Assembly (NCBI GenBank): GCA_011009095.1
Contig: VTPC01000450.1
Location: forward strand, 129,578 to 193,577
DNA: 64,000 bases
Source: Ignelater luminosus
Taxonomy: Eukaryota > Arthropoda > Insecta > Coleoptera > Elateridae
Direction: 5' to 3'
Position numbers and translations under genes: made by a program. Each line of letters begins with the position of its first letter. Positions within the stretch are counted from its first letter, which is position 1. The notes beneath the pieces are model-generated. The model searched no databases. It saw only the letters and a list, made by a program, of their open reading frames with translations, and was not told the origin of the DNA. Of the stretch, positions 23,518 through 36,298 are shown piece by piece.

Positions 23518-26500
23518 CTAAAGAAAAGAACAATACCTATAAGAAATTGTAGTCACTCAAATAACTAAGCAATACACCAATACTAATGACTAGTCGGTCC
23601 TTGATATATTATTACATGGAAACGCCTATGGTTTTATAGTTGCCGAACTGTAGATTCAGTCTTGAAGATGTGTACAAACATGAAAAAGCAACATCAGTGG
23701 TAGCCTTGGTAGAGATTTTGGGGAGATTACGTGCTAACGTTGCCCTTTGATCTACTGAAAACTTTAGCAAGTTGATCAGCAACCAAAACCAATTGTAATG
23801 TTAGAATTTTGCTGCGGATTGAGCCACAGTTTAGTATATAATGCTTGAATTGAAGATAGAAATCGATTGATATTTAAAAAACTATTTGATGGCCTTGTTC
23901 TTCTCTACTTGACTTATGTCCAAAATCTCTAGAACAATCAAATCACGCTCACAGCAAGGTGCCTCGTTCTAATGATACTTATTAGATCTGTATCCCAAAA
24001 CATTCGTCCGAATTAGGTTATCGAATAGCAGTGTTGGGACTGATAGAGTGAAGAAATATCAACCTTTTGAGAAATATGAGAAATTTAATGATCCTGGCAG
24101 TAATTAATAGTTTGGAATGACTTTCGCGTAGAAGCAAACTTCTTCCAAAATGACATGGGCATCTTTCTACGATCATTGATTTAATAGATGTCTAGAAAGC
24201 AGAGAAAAGGCAAATCAAGATTAGTTCAAAGATAGAATTTTCGTATTCCTAAACCGACTGTTCTCATTTCAGATTTTTTGTGGTTTTTCTTGGTGGTGTA
24301 AGTAATCCACGGATTTGATTACTCGTTATTCCATACTTACCTTTGTCCTTCCTAAAACTTCCCGTTATTATAAGCAAAGGAGTTGCGAGCTCCTTAAGAG
24401 TTCAATGATCATTGGAGCTGATTTGGGTTCAAAAGGGTTGCTATAATGTTGAATATGAACAAAACTCAATTATCTTACTTATCGCCAATTCTCTGTCTTT
24501 TGTGCAGAAAAAAGAATTTGAACTATAGACTAAAGTGCAAGATAAGACAGCAAGCGGATCAGACTTCATGACTAGATTATACTGTAAACTCAGCATTTTA
24601 CCGGCATAAGAGACCTTTTCATGGGAAACATAGGCAAAATATCTCTGTTATGATCTACAGGCTTCATTTTTGTTTACACGAATTCAATTTACAGTCGTCG
24701 TTCAGTTAGGTATGATGAGAAAAGGCTGTCAGAGGAGGTGATAATACTGAACATGCTTCGCCTCATTAAGATTCTATTAAATGTATGGTAAATCTTTCAC
24801 TCGGGGCCCCCCTTTGCACCTTCCTTGCGACGTCCATGACGACTGTCATCAAAGGAATTGTCTGTAATTGTGAATATCCAGTTTAACATTACAAGATAAA
24901 AGAAAGGTTTGTAATTTAAAAGAAAAACTTTTATATTATTAAATACTCGCTTTGCCTTCATTATTCAGCATTTTATCTTGAAAATCAAAAGTGATATTTA
25001 TAAAATCACAAAACAAATCTGACAAAAAAACTATGATTGGATTCGTATGTTAAGGTCAAGATAATAGGTTAGATTTTGCATTTGGAAGCAGGTAGATAAC
25101 CTGTAATAAAAGTTATTTCACGAACCTCCAATAGGAAATTCAAAAGAATTACTTTTTGAAATTTATCAGTACAAAGTGGTTTTACTGGGCTGTAATTTAC
25201 TCGTCAGTTTTAAATTAAAAACTATGAAATATTATTGTCCTATGATTAAAACTCCTTTGTCCCGTACAATGCTTTTTAGCTTTTTGTTACATATTTCAGG
25301 AGAATGTATAGTATCCTTACAGGACAACGTTCAAACGACCCTTGATTATAACTATTAATTTAACGTTATAGCTACAACCAAATTATGGTGTAGATATCAG
25401 GCTCGCATTATATATACGCTGATTATAATGTGCATACCCATCATTATGAAACTCCTCCTCTCCAAAGTCCCTCCTGCAACATAGAAGAAGCCGCGGGCGA
25501 ACATCATGCAATATCGCAAGATTAAACTTGAATATCTTTAGTGTTTTATTAAGTTTCTTTTTTATAGGGATAACGACACAAGTTGAAATCTAAACAGAGT
25601 CTGTCAACTTCAACTTATATTTTGTCTTTAATATATGAAGATTTAAAAAATCCTAAAAATAAAATCTTTGGAGCTCCCCTTTTTAAGTTCTAAAAAACAA
25701 ATTTTATGTTCGGCAAAATTAAGCGTTAAATTAATTTAGAACTAATCCTCTTCGCGAGTGTCTCCCAGTTTTAAAACGTAAATCTTTCAAAAACAGAAAA
25801 ACGGTCGCATTTACGAACAGAATGAATGGACTGTTCTGAAGAGAGCCTCATATAGTATGCAAAAAGGAGTAAAAAGATCTAAAACATCCCGACTGAAATA
25901 CAGCCGCCATACGTAGAATCTACCTCCTGATGGAGTTATAAAAACATATTCACTGCAGACCGTCTCAGCATGGGGCATCACCGCGAAAAAAGTAAAATGG
26001 CGTCCTTCTCTCGTGTCGCATGTTGAACGTGTTTTCTAGGAGACGTCGTTCAAGTTAGTGGGAAGGTGGAGCCCTCGAGCTAAAAGAGTAGAATTGCATG
26101 TTCATACAGCAGACTAGGTGATACTATATCGAGGTAACATTCTTGGTTTAAAGTGCAAGAATAACTAATACGGTCTTCTTTCCTTTTACGTCCTTGTCCT
26201 TGTTTACACCGTATTCATTTAATTTATTTATATCTTTCAAGTTGTGGCATTTCATGGAAACTAAATAGAGAAATTATGTCTGCGGTGAAAACAAAATTCA
26301 GATATTTGAATGTTTGTTTTTAGGTTATATAACAAGGTTACAAAACTTTTACGTGAACTTATAATTGTTTTCCATTAATCATTTTGCGAATGCCGCTACT
26401 TTCTTGGTACGATTAAAACTCAAATTTTATTTTTGGAATTTATGGTTATCGTCTTCCATTTCGCCTTTTTGATGGCCACTGTTTCTTTATATTAATAAGA

Positions 26501-28124
26501 ACTAATTTTCATAAAAATAATTTGAACAAATTCAAGAAATCAAAGAAAAATTAAGAGCAGACGCAAGTTAGAATTTTTCTGATGTTCATTATTCTCGACT
26601 ATCGTAAAAACATCCTCAGGTTTAAATTTTCTTTTAGGGGTATTTGGTCTCAGTAAGAATAACAGAAGATGTTAAAAGCAATATACCAGAATAAATTAAA
26701 ACGAATAAAACAGAAAAAAACTGTTGATGAAGTAATTATAAGTACGTATTACGGGAGAAATGTCGCTTAAAACAGGTTTTATGTAAAAAAGTATGCAATT
26801 GATACTTGTGTAATTATATCCAACTACATTAAAAGATAAATCAGAAAGAAATCAAACGGAATTTCGCAATCTATATACCTAAATATTAAACAGTTGAAGA
26901 AACTTGAATTTCTGAATGAAGCAAAAAGGGACTTAAATGATCAGAAATTCTAAAACTCTGAACAATAAAGGAAACTAGAGAATTGGAAACAGATGCAAAC
27001 AGTCAGCAAATAACCAAAAAATAATAAATCACAGATAAATATGCCAAATTTCATTGACATCAACCATTTCATTTAGCTTATAGAAAGCCAGATTTCCTTT
27101 TTGCAACATCAAGTTTTGTTTCATATCTTTAATTGATCTTCAATGGTAAGTGCGAGCGAAGAAGGTGTTCAGAAAGTTAAAACAAAGAATCATTAGAATA
27201 TTGACGCCGAGTATATAAGGACTACCAAGTCAATCATACAAGCCGCAGCCTTATTGTCTGATCGGGTATGGATACGAGTAAACTGGGACTGAGGACTGTG
27301 TGGATTATCTATAGAAAACCAAGCAGTATCAATCAAATGCTGTTAAGTATACGGAAAAGATGACTAACAGTTTTCAGTTAATTCAAGAAAAACAATTTAG
27401 GGAAGAATCCAAGGGATATTTGGCTACCCCAAAATGTTAGAGAAGTGTTATGTCGAAGTACCTGAGCGATTTGACAGGTGTCTGATTTTGATTTAATCAA
27501 ATTTAGGGAAATATTCTTCGATGAAAAACCTACCAAAATCCAAAGCCCAAACTCGACAATAAACAACAATCTTATCGTTACATCTAAAAATCGATCAGTG
27601 TCTGGAATCTCACTTAGTCTCAGGGATTGATGACGCATAGTCATACGGACCATAGCAAAGATTCTAACAGCTAAGACTGTCCTGCATTTATTGGACAGAT
27701 TCTTATGTTAAACAACAAAATCGAAATTGAAAGAGACGTTTACTCGAACTAGATTTTAGACATTACTGCTGGGAGAAGTATTGGAGAGAAGTTATGATTA
27801 TTAATGAACAGAACTAAGATTGGGATAGTCTTAATGTTAAACCAATACTATTGGTGCGAATATCACAAGAAACCAGAGTTCTAACAAAAAGTGACAAAAA
27901 GATATTGAGGTTGTACCTTGAGCGTTCCATTGGTTGAGAAACAAAGACTGACGTGGATTTTTATTCAAAGAAAAAACTAAGTGACACTTCTATGGATGCC
28001 AAATACTCAACAGGTCCTAACTAACCTTTTCCCTATTCATCATTGCCTTTTTCAGCTTTTACTTCCTATGCACAACTCTTGTTTTCCTACAAAGTAAAGA
28101 AGTGTCTGATAAACAGAACTATTG
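23518..28124. other. Spacer, nothing firmly recognised
   Basis: AT-rich with scattered moderately GC-richer patches (23680-24000, 24780-24850, 25830-26080) that lack open frames. The 24800-24845 patch, with GGGGCCCCCCTTTGCACC, resembles sequence just inside the ends of some hAT elements. A 91-codon minus-strand frame at 27378-27653 shows no motif. Confidence 0.35.
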
Positions 28125-28345
28125 ACATGCATTAAAAAGAAGTGTCGTATAAGTTAGCAGTGCTCAATAGAATTCTCCTAATTTTAGCCATACCATACTT
28201 AATTATCTGGAAAGCTGAAAAGGAAAATCCTAGGAAAAAAAGCGGAGCTTGTCTTAAGCAAAGAGATACTGCTTTTTATAGAGTACTGTATCCGGTTAGC
28301 TCTTGTATATCATCAACGAAACGACATTAACCGATGCTTGGAAAA
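28125..28345 (+). pseudogene. Possible R1-like LINE fragment
   Basis: A plus-strand frame (28142-28330) reads KLAVLNRILLIL, LIIWKAEKENPRKK and then FYRVLYPVSSCIS. That order resembles the RT thumb of R1-like LINEs, where the Y.RLMPN, LYGAPIW and LRV..AYRTVS motifs follow one another. The similarity is weak and no other domain is visible nearby. It could be a chance frame. Confidence 0.25.
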
Positions 28346-30315
28346 CTATGGCTTGCCCTCCTAACGCTGCTTTAGTTTTGGACACTTGGTCACACTTTAG
28401 CTGGGAGTAATAATTTATTGTTGTCAGGTTGTTAAATACGAAATTTGACTTTTGCATAGAATGAAATATGAAACAACCATTGTGTTAACAGGTATTTGCG
28501 GTACTTTAAGACATGAGTATCACAATTACAAAACATCTGTCAAAACCTATTATTTGTAAATAATTTTATTAAAACATCTATCTGGCTAGCGTTAAACTCA
28601 TAGTGAGATTTTTAAAAATATTTTTTGTTTTGCAGCGCAGTTCTTATGAAATACATACTTCCCAAAATATATTTCTAATATGTATCATGGAGACTTTACG
28701 ATCAGAAGATATTATTTAAAGTATCAGTGATTATGTAAAAACGGACTGATAAGTGAGATTGTAAATATCTCTGGTCCTGGAATTGAACCTTGCGTCACTC
28801 CTTTTTTTAATTTTCAACATTTAATTATTTTACGTGTTCGATGGAATGAAAGGCAACATTCCGACGGTAAGTTCACATGACGTTTGAAACAATTGCTTTT
28901 ATGTATCAGTCAGATGCGTGTTGTTTTTTTCTTAATTTTTTTCCTTCAAGCTTTATGATTATTGGCAATTCGTAGTTTTAATATGTTGAAGTTATAGAAG
29001 ACTATAAGTCGAGGTTGTACGCTTTTCAAATAATATTTACAAGATAATTATTTATCACAACTGTAGATATTAATCTTATAAAAATTAATTTTAAATAACA
29101 AGGTACATTCACCATATCTTTTCACAAATAAACGAAAGATCGAGTCTTAAAATACAGGGGGATTTTATAAACAACAAAACCAATACATTTCAAGTGGATT
29201 TTAAGGCAGAATGAATGAATCACCTAATCTAAATTTACTTGAAGCGCTATATGTCCTATAAATGTACAAAATAAAAAAGAATAATGAAGGGAAACCCATG
29301 ACAATAACCATTTATTGTAATTTCTGAAATATAAAGAACCTACCACATCACTTTCATCAATTTCACTTGCGTGTTGCACTGCGAGCGGTCTGTCTCTTCT
29401 AGTCGTCCTTTACGTTTTATCGCCGTTTCCTATGATGAGCTTACACTATTTTATTGGGCCACCTCCGGCTGCTATTGTGTTCTTTGTATATTAGAAGGAG
29501 CGGAAAGATGAACCCCGTCTGAAAGGAAGGTCTGCTAGATCAACTTATGAGTTTAATTACGAGGACGATTCTATTTCTAAATATGTTGTTTATGTCATTT
29601 ATTAAGAAAATTTGAAGTTTTTATTTTCTTATTATACAGAATACTGTTAGAAATGTGATGTAGGTATATTTTTTACAAGGAACATTTCGAGCTGAGAGGG
29701 TAAAAGCAGACATACATACGAAAGGGTATGTGTCAGAAACAAAGGTCATCCTCCCTAGTCACACAGCAGCACATTTGTATTTTACGACTTGTTCGATTCG
29801 ACAGGAGCAGCGAAGTGCTAAAACGTGTCCGTTATTTCAGAGTATACATATTTCACTCCATATTGCATCTTGTACACCATCAGAATTTAAATTGCTTCTT
29901 TTATTGTACTTGATTTTCAACACTATCCTATTTTATGAGTTTTGAAGTTTGAAATTTAAATCAAAATACACTCGCTTTCTATTTTGATTACACTGTTTGA
30001 GAAGAAATAAAACTAACTCTGTGGTCTGTTCACATTGGCAAATATCTAAAATGTGTACCAACGTGTTGTATAAGTAAAACTTATTTTTCAAATGTTACAT
30101 TACATCAGCGACCGACATTTGACATTTGTAAAATTATACTAACGAATAGTGTTTGCACTAAGCCAGAAAATTCAAACTAAAATCGAAAGCTTTCCTACAA
30201 TAATATTGGATGTTTGGGAGAGAAACCCCCTTTGACATGAATCTGTAATGATGCTATCAAGAACAACATAGCACCTAAATACAAATCTTTTTATGGAGAA
30301 CTCACCAAGATTACG
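28346..30315. other. AT-rich spacer with one GC-richer patch
   Basis: Nothing is recognised apart from a GC-richer patch at 29370-29550 (GAGCGGTCTGTCTCTTC, GGGCCACCTCCGGCTGC) of unknown meaning. Confidence 0.4.
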
Positions 30316-30532
30316 TATACAGTGTGTCCACATTTCGATGATTACTATTGGGATCTCGGAAATTGTAAACGATACGAAGTCGGTTAGATTTGGCTATTTT
30401 GGAGATCAGTTTACTTATGCTTTTGTTTTTTCTAAAGAGTTTACGGCTTACTAGATATTTGCTAAAAACGAAATAAACGAAACGAAAATAAAGATCCCAA
30501 TAGTGAGTATCGAAAAGTGGACACACTGTATA
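30316..30532. mobile_element. Short MITE with TACAGTGTGTCCAC inverted repeats
   Basis: The element is 217 bases with long terminal inverted repeats. The left end TATACAGTGTGTCCAC pairs with GTGGACACACTGTATA on the right. Further inside, TTCGATGATTACTATTGGGA pairs with TCCCAATAGTGAGTATCGAA, and GATCT pairs with AGATC. TA dinucleotides at both edges fit a Tc1/mariner-type TA target site. The internal 130 bases have no transposase. The arms are still closely matched, which suggests a relatively recent or constrained element. Confidence 0.8.
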
Positions 30533-30761
30533 GTATATTTCTCCATGCTATTCAAAACTGAACTAGCACAGTGCAAAATGTCACAACGAATAATTAATTA
30601 CACACTATAGATATTTTGTTCTAAAATAGAGTTTATTAAACCTCAACAAACATAAATAAATTTAATATAAAACTCTGTTTCATTTCCAAAATTCAATATA
30701 AAATCAAACATGGACAAATCACTTCGTATAAGAGAAGTAAAATATTTTTCTTTATTAGTAA

Positions 30762-31490
30762 TGCTATTCAAATTCAACACTCGAGGTCGACAATATCACG
30801 TTTCTTAATTTTCTTCACCCACTTTCCTCCAGTCCATTCAGGTCGTCGAAACGTTGGTGCCATCTCCTCAGGCTCCTCCGCTCCCGCCCAAGACGCCGTT
30901 TTATCATTCATCATGATGTTACAGATAGCTCTGGATCTACTCATTACATGGAGTCACGCTGCCAAAACTCCGCAAAATGCCCAGCATCCCATTCAATGTA
31001 GCGAGATGATCCTCAACGTAAGCAAATGCGTCATTGACATCGAACTTGCCTTTGACAAAGTCTGACAAACAAGTTCCTGAAATTAGCAGCTCCACTCCAA
31101 TTCGTAAGAATTTCTTTTCCAGTTGCCAAAATCGGATCCAAGTGTTTAAAATTCTTCTCAATGTCTCCCAAGCTCATGTCCCACACGGCTTCCTCTTCTT
31201 GCCTTTATTATTCATCTTTTATTGCCACAGCTCGCAGACGATATCGTGTTCTGGTTATCATTGTCTTTACCCACGTCGTATACAGAACTCTGTCCTGTGA
31301 CCTCACGCAGTTAAGAGATCTGGCTCCAGCGTTAAAGGATCAAAACTTAACACCAGCAAGACAAATGCTTCGCTTCAGACATTCTACTCTAGAGATCACC
31401 TTTTCCATCGCTCTAACTCGGAAACACGAAATCAAGCGATGCGAGGTGGCAAGACCTGCGATTCATCGATTATTATCTGATTAGGTCCAC
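30762..31490 (-). pseudogene. GC-rich broken coding relic, origin unknown
   Basis: About 730 bases are conspicuously richer in G+C and CpG than their surroundings, and most of the minus strand can be read as protein in successive frames interrupted by a few stops and frameshifts. The pieces are an arginine-rich part (31490-31200), a part containing LSDFVKGKFDVNDAFAYVED (about 31070-31000) and a C-terminal part containing EEMAPTFRRPEWTGGKW that ends in a stop at about 30777. The plus strand is also open for 107 codons (31161-31484), but its product looks less protein-like. The composition suggests a once-functional gene acquired or copied here. I do not recognise the family: a host gene fragment, a retroelement gene or an endogenous viral gene are all possible. 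Confidence 0.4.
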
Positions 31491-31639
31491 GATATTAAAA
31501 AGAAAGAAGGAAGTACGCATGGCTTGCTTGGTGTGGTTGCTGATGATTTGTTGCTACATTGACTTTTCCTTGGGATCAACTAAACAGACACTTTACTCCC
31601 AAAATTAAACCTTCTCAAAAGCCACCCTAAAGGATACCA

Positions 31640-31990
31640 ATAACATTTCTTGTTGCTTTTGCATTATTACGCCGCACCAGCATTGAGCCAAGACAAACTA
31701 AAGAAAGTTCTCAGTAACTATCTTATCCTGTACGTCGCTAGACTAAAGCACTTTGGCATCCATAAGCAAAAATCAACAAGGGGCAAATTTTCTCAAAACT
31801 TGGTATTCTTATACGATTACCTAAATTCGATTCCTTAATTACAAACTCGAATGCCTTTGAAAAGGGAATCAGAATATTATCAGGGCACAGACACATCTTT
31901 AAAAATCTCACCCAGTCTCTAAAATTAGAAATAATAACGAATTTTACTTTTAGATTTTATGTGGATAGTAAATTTTTACTTACCATCAGC
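31640..31990 (+). pseudogene. Jockey-type LINE reverse-transcriptase relic
   Basis: The plus-strand frame 31650-31838 ends with KFSQNLVFLYDYLNSIP, occupying the position of the GVPQGSVLSP.LF.LY.NDIP segment of Jockey-like reverse transcriptases. It is preceded by LSNYLILYVARLKHFGI, which resembles the preceding helix. After a frame change, HRHIFKNLTQSLKLEIITNF at about 31888-31950 resembles the stretch between the YADD box and the WKI.IN..K motif. The YADD box itself is lost. This is a dead fragment. It lies about 150 bases beyond the minus-strand GC-rich relic and may be unrelated to it. Confidence 0.4.
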
Positions 31991-33589
31991 TAGTAGTTCA
32001 CAATCATGCCAAATCATTATTTGATTTGTAGAAACTCTTTGGTGCTTTTTATAACTTACACAGTGTTGAACTTTTTTCTGGGTTTGCTTTTTTCCAGAAG
32101 ACTGGAAGAATGTTATTTTTATCTAGTAACCTTCTTGGGGAGGAATTTGTTCAATAACAAAAATTCAGGGTATAATGTCAGAGAAATTTTCCAATAGGAT
32201 TGAAAAGACTCAAAATGCTTAAAATCAAAAACTTTTAACGTATATGTGAAAGCTTTATTGATGATTTCTAGAATTAAAGTTTTTTTATTTCTTCTTTCCC
32301 TTCTAAGAAACAAGTACATAACGGTCTACAGTATAACTAAGAGTAAAATTAGTTGATTAAGCATTTAATACTGAACGCAACTATTTTTGGATTTTGGAGT
32401 TATTAAAGGATTCGTCATGGGTACAATATTTATAGTTTGCCATTTATAGATGTCCTAATATCCATTTCTAACCTCCACAAGTCTTCTTATTCACAGACTT
32501 TTTAGTTGATTTGCATCATCATGATCCATTGCTACATTTATTGTATTGACACATTTTCATATCCAGACCTACTTAGCTAATATGTTTTTACAATTATGCA
32601 CAATTTTACAATTGTCTTCAGAATTGATTTTTTTTATTTTTCTGTTTCCACGAGAATAGTTATCTTCTATATAATAATAATTAGGATAAGGCTTTTTTTG
32701 TGCTATTCGGATTAATTTTTCTTTTTGTTTTTAGATTTTCTTCTACGGTATTTTCATAAGCAAAGCAAACATAGAATTTATTCAAGAATTCATAAAAAAT
32801 AAGATCAATAAGAATAAAATGGATATCCCCAAGGAAATCGCTAGCCCTAACATCAAAATTCTTATTACAAACTGTCGCCTACAGGTCCCGAGGCTAGAGC
32901 TGCCGTAAATGTTCCTTTGGTGCGTTGGACTGCGTGCACAAACTGAATATCTATTATTTTAGTCGTATCTAATGGAATTTTTGGATTTGATAAGATGCGA
33001 CACAACAACGAAATTAAGTAAACAGAACAAATAGAAATTAAAGACTTTATATTACTTGTTATTTTATTATTACGTATCCATATTTTCATATTTATGTGAT
33101 GCATAAAACCTGAGGAAAATTAAGACTAATATTTTAAGGACAAAATAAAAAAAATCCATTAATTTTACTAGAAGAGATTTTTAGAAAAATTTTTTATACA
33201 AGTTTCTTACAAAATTCATCATCATTTTCTGATTTCTAATTATATTAAATATATAGCGCATAGTAAAGTTTGATCCAGATCGGCAAGGGATTATTTAGTG
33301 CCCAATGCGAAAAATTAAGACTAGAATAAAAATTTCAAATTTGCTGAACATCTGATTTGTCCATAAGGAAAGGTTAGACATAGTACATAATATCTCATCC
33401 ATTGAATTGAACTTTCAACAAATGACAACTTCTGAGGCAGCAGCCTTGATGATCTAAACCCACACAGTTGAACACTATTGTGGACGCGAAATGCAGTAGT
33501 AGAGTAGAAGTTAATAACTTTCTAGGTCTAGACTTTTCGGGCTCATACTAACCTTTCAACATAACCTCTTTGTTGTAAACGTCTCCATT
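31991..33589. other. AT-rich spacer, nothing recognised
   Basis: Short open frames only. A slightly GC-richer spot at 32870-32940 is unexplained. Confidence 0.4.
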
Positions 33590-33795
33590 TACTCAAAGTA
33601 GACCTCCTTTACATACTTTTGGTTTGATATAGAAACCAGAACAAAAGTCACAGGATGTCAAAACTGGAGAATAGGACTGGTGCTCTAGCGTTTTTCCGCC
33701 AAGAACTGCCCCATAGAAAATTCTTGCGATGAAAATCTATCCCAAGCATCTTTCTCCAGTTTTTCTCGAATGTTTTTATCGATTGGTCTTTGGCG
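33590..33795 (-). pseudogene. Mariner (SETMAR-type) transposase relic
   Basis: On the minus strand the sequence reads SQEFSMGQFLAEKR and then, in another frame, LEHQSYSPVLTSCDFCSGF, followed by YIKPKVCKGG. This is the recognisable order of the mariner catalytic core after the second aspartate: a QFL motif, then the LEHPPYSPDLAPCDFFLF box holding the third catalytic aspartate, then the PKLK..LKG motif. The key aspartate of the CDF triplet is preserved, but stops and frameshifts are present and the N-terminal DNA-binding part is missing. It is clearly an inactive fragment about 200 bases long. Confidence 0.65.
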
Positions 33796-34796
33796 TGCTT
33801 TCTGTGTACATGTGTAAAACAAAAGAAAAATTACTATAAGAAAATAACATAATTTATCATTCAGGCATCACTGAATACATTACCAACATAGAATACCAAT
33901 TTTTTGCAGTGAATCATTGAATGGATTACGTGACGTCAGCAAATCTTCTCGTCAGAAGTTTAAAGTTTATGAAACTATTGGAGAGAAACCATGGCCTACT
34001 AAATAATCTTCACTGTTAGTAGTAAGCCATGGAAAACGCGATCATTACGACCTCCACTGAGAATTTAAAAAACCAGTATGATGCGTTAGGTATATGTAGC
34101 GATCTGTGCACATCGATATAAATTTAATTCTGGAGCGATTCAGACATAAGAGCGCAACTATATTTGGAATAATATAACTTTTTCACTTTGCTAACTATTG
34201 TTGTAAAGGTTATGTCACAGTTCCTCCAAAATGTAGCGATAATTGTTTACGCTACCAATTGAAACGAAGCGATACCAAGCAGTTCATTTGCATCGAACAA
34301 AAACTGAGTGGTAGCGATTTGGATGGCTAGGTGCTTTGAACCCGCCTATTGTACATATAGAAACAATGATAAATGTCGTAAATCTTTGGATTTGGAGACT
34401 TATAACTAGCTCTGGCAACATTGATTGTAGCTGTTATCCATCCCTTTTTCCGCCATTTTGATACATTTTCACGAAACTTTTTGTTCGAAATTGTATTTTT
34501 TTTCCTAGAAGATACTACGAGTATTATGTTCATATATCTGCCTGCTACCTGAATTGGCATTTACGTATACACTATTTAAATTTTACTTTTATAGTTACTC
34601 GACGCGACGTATACCCTCCAATATAGCAGGCCAAAAATGGACTCAACTATTGCGAAATGATTTAAAGACGTTCCTTCTTTTTATTAGTAAACAAACAAAA
34701 AGACAATTCAATAATTTGGCCTTTTTGGTATGACTTTTGATTAAGATGACCATTTTATTTCGGCTCTAAACCAGGACATAGAAAAGGGAGGATCTT
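33796..34796. other. AT-rich spacer, nothing recognised
   Basis: One 77-codon minus-strand frame (34327-34560) has no motif. Confidence 0.4.
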
Positions 34797-34892
34797 GTCG
34801 GGATCCCAGACAAACACGTGATCTTCCTGGAAGTTCCAGACCAACACGTAAGGGGTTTCCTCCGGACTCCCGAAATGGACATGGGGCTCCCC
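34797..34892. repeat. GC-rich three-unit minisatellite, about 32 bp
   Basis: The first two units contain CCAGACAAACACGT and CCAGACCAACACGT, 32 bases apart. A third, more diverged unit ends GGACATGGGGCTCCCC. The block is far GC-richer than its surroundings and contains a CACGTG E-box in the first unit. Confidence 0.55.
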
Positions 34893-36088
34893 TTGGCCTT
34901 CAAAGAGACTAAATCGGTTTTATAATTATTGGGCGGAAGCATATAAATAAAAAATTAAATAACTTGTGTTTTGCTCTTTTTAGGCTCGTTAAGCTTGACT
35001 CTTACTAGAATCTATCTTTCCTTTCACAAACATAAGCATTTGCTGTTGATATCATTTAATTTTTGTTCTTGGTTTTAACATCTTTGTGTAGTACGCCGAT
35101 ATATGACATGGATGACAATATGCCGTAATTAAGTGGCCTTTATTGACCAGAATTCTAGAACGGGTTGCTATACGGTCAAACCCGAAATTCATTCTCATAC
35201 TGAATTTAATTGGGTTGGCCAAATTTTTCTAATCGTTTGGACCTTTTGGATCGATAAAGTTTTTCGAGCCGGTAAGGGTTCTGCTAGCGTTACTACCGGC
35301 CTCTTCAGAGTCAAGTTAAGATCAGACTACCTAATTATATAAGACTCACTTGGACATAAAGGTTAAGAGAAATGTACTATGTGCAGAATTGAGAATTGTT
35401 CCTTTTCAAGAGAAAAAGTTGAAAGAAGGATATGGTCGAATTGAATCCCTTACGTTACCTGCTACCACATTACGTAATACTTCTCTTTTAATGACGTCTA
35501 AGAAGTGATGGATATTTGTTTCAAGAAATTGTTTTAAAGTTGGAGCATTGCAAAAACACAATTTTATTTTTTTATTTATCCTATAATGATAAGAACACTA
35601 GAGGACAGTCACTTCTTAATAACTTGATATAGTAAAAGGTTCATTGACACCATACCATATGGGAATCAATTTGGAATCCAATTCAACATTTACAAACTGA
35701 TCCACTAAGAAGTGCTACTTTTTCAAGTGAATCGGCAACTTCTATATCTTAAAAATGAAGTCATCTGTACACTGCATTTTAAATTAATTTCTTTCGTCAT
35801 TTTGGTACATACCTTCAAAACAAAAGACTATATAAATATTCCTCGAACAATATCGTATCCTTCCAGACATCTTGGTTTTTCAGGACATGTTCTTGCATGG
35901 ACATCAATCACCTCATCTGGTTATCTGTAATGTTTTAAGAATACTTATGCCGTTTGAAATTGAATTTTCATTCAATATTCCGTCAACGCAACGGCAAACA
36001 CCATTTCGACGAAACAATGCAATGGCGAGAGCAACACTATGTAGACGTACAATCATTAGCACCTCTTTCTTCATTCTTCTCTATTTTT
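34893..36088. other. AT-rich spacer, nothing recognised
   Basis: Several short plus-strand frames (35133-35342, 35712-35930, 35872-36090) show no known motif. Confidence 0.4.
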
Positions 36089-36161
36089 AAAATGTTCTAG
36101 TTTCATTCTAAATTTTAAAAGTAGAAATGTTCTAATTTAGTCTCATTTTATCCTAAATTTG
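36089..36161. repeat. Short tandem duplication, about 37 bp unit
   Basis: AAATGTTCTAGTTTCATTCT is followed about 37 bases later by AAATGTTCTAATTTAGTCTC, each with a CTAAATTT-like tail. Confidence 0.5.
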
Positions 36162-36298
36162 TTGATACGCCTATGATGCCTGATTTGACAATACGAGCAT
36201 GTATCAATTTCAATAGTATTTCGTACTGCATAAAATGCTGTTGTTCTAACTTCCTCATTATATTCTACATCCATTTTTGCACTTATTATTATTTAGGC

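Noticed and set aside
29728..29945. Two overlapping plus-strand frames of 61 and 71 codons
   Set aside because: Different frames of the same DNA with no motif; each has the length expected by chance.
31161..31484. 107-codon plus-strand frame as a gene
   Set aside because: It is antisense to a more protein-like minus-strand reading and has no recognisable motif; treated as a by-product of the GC-rich composition.
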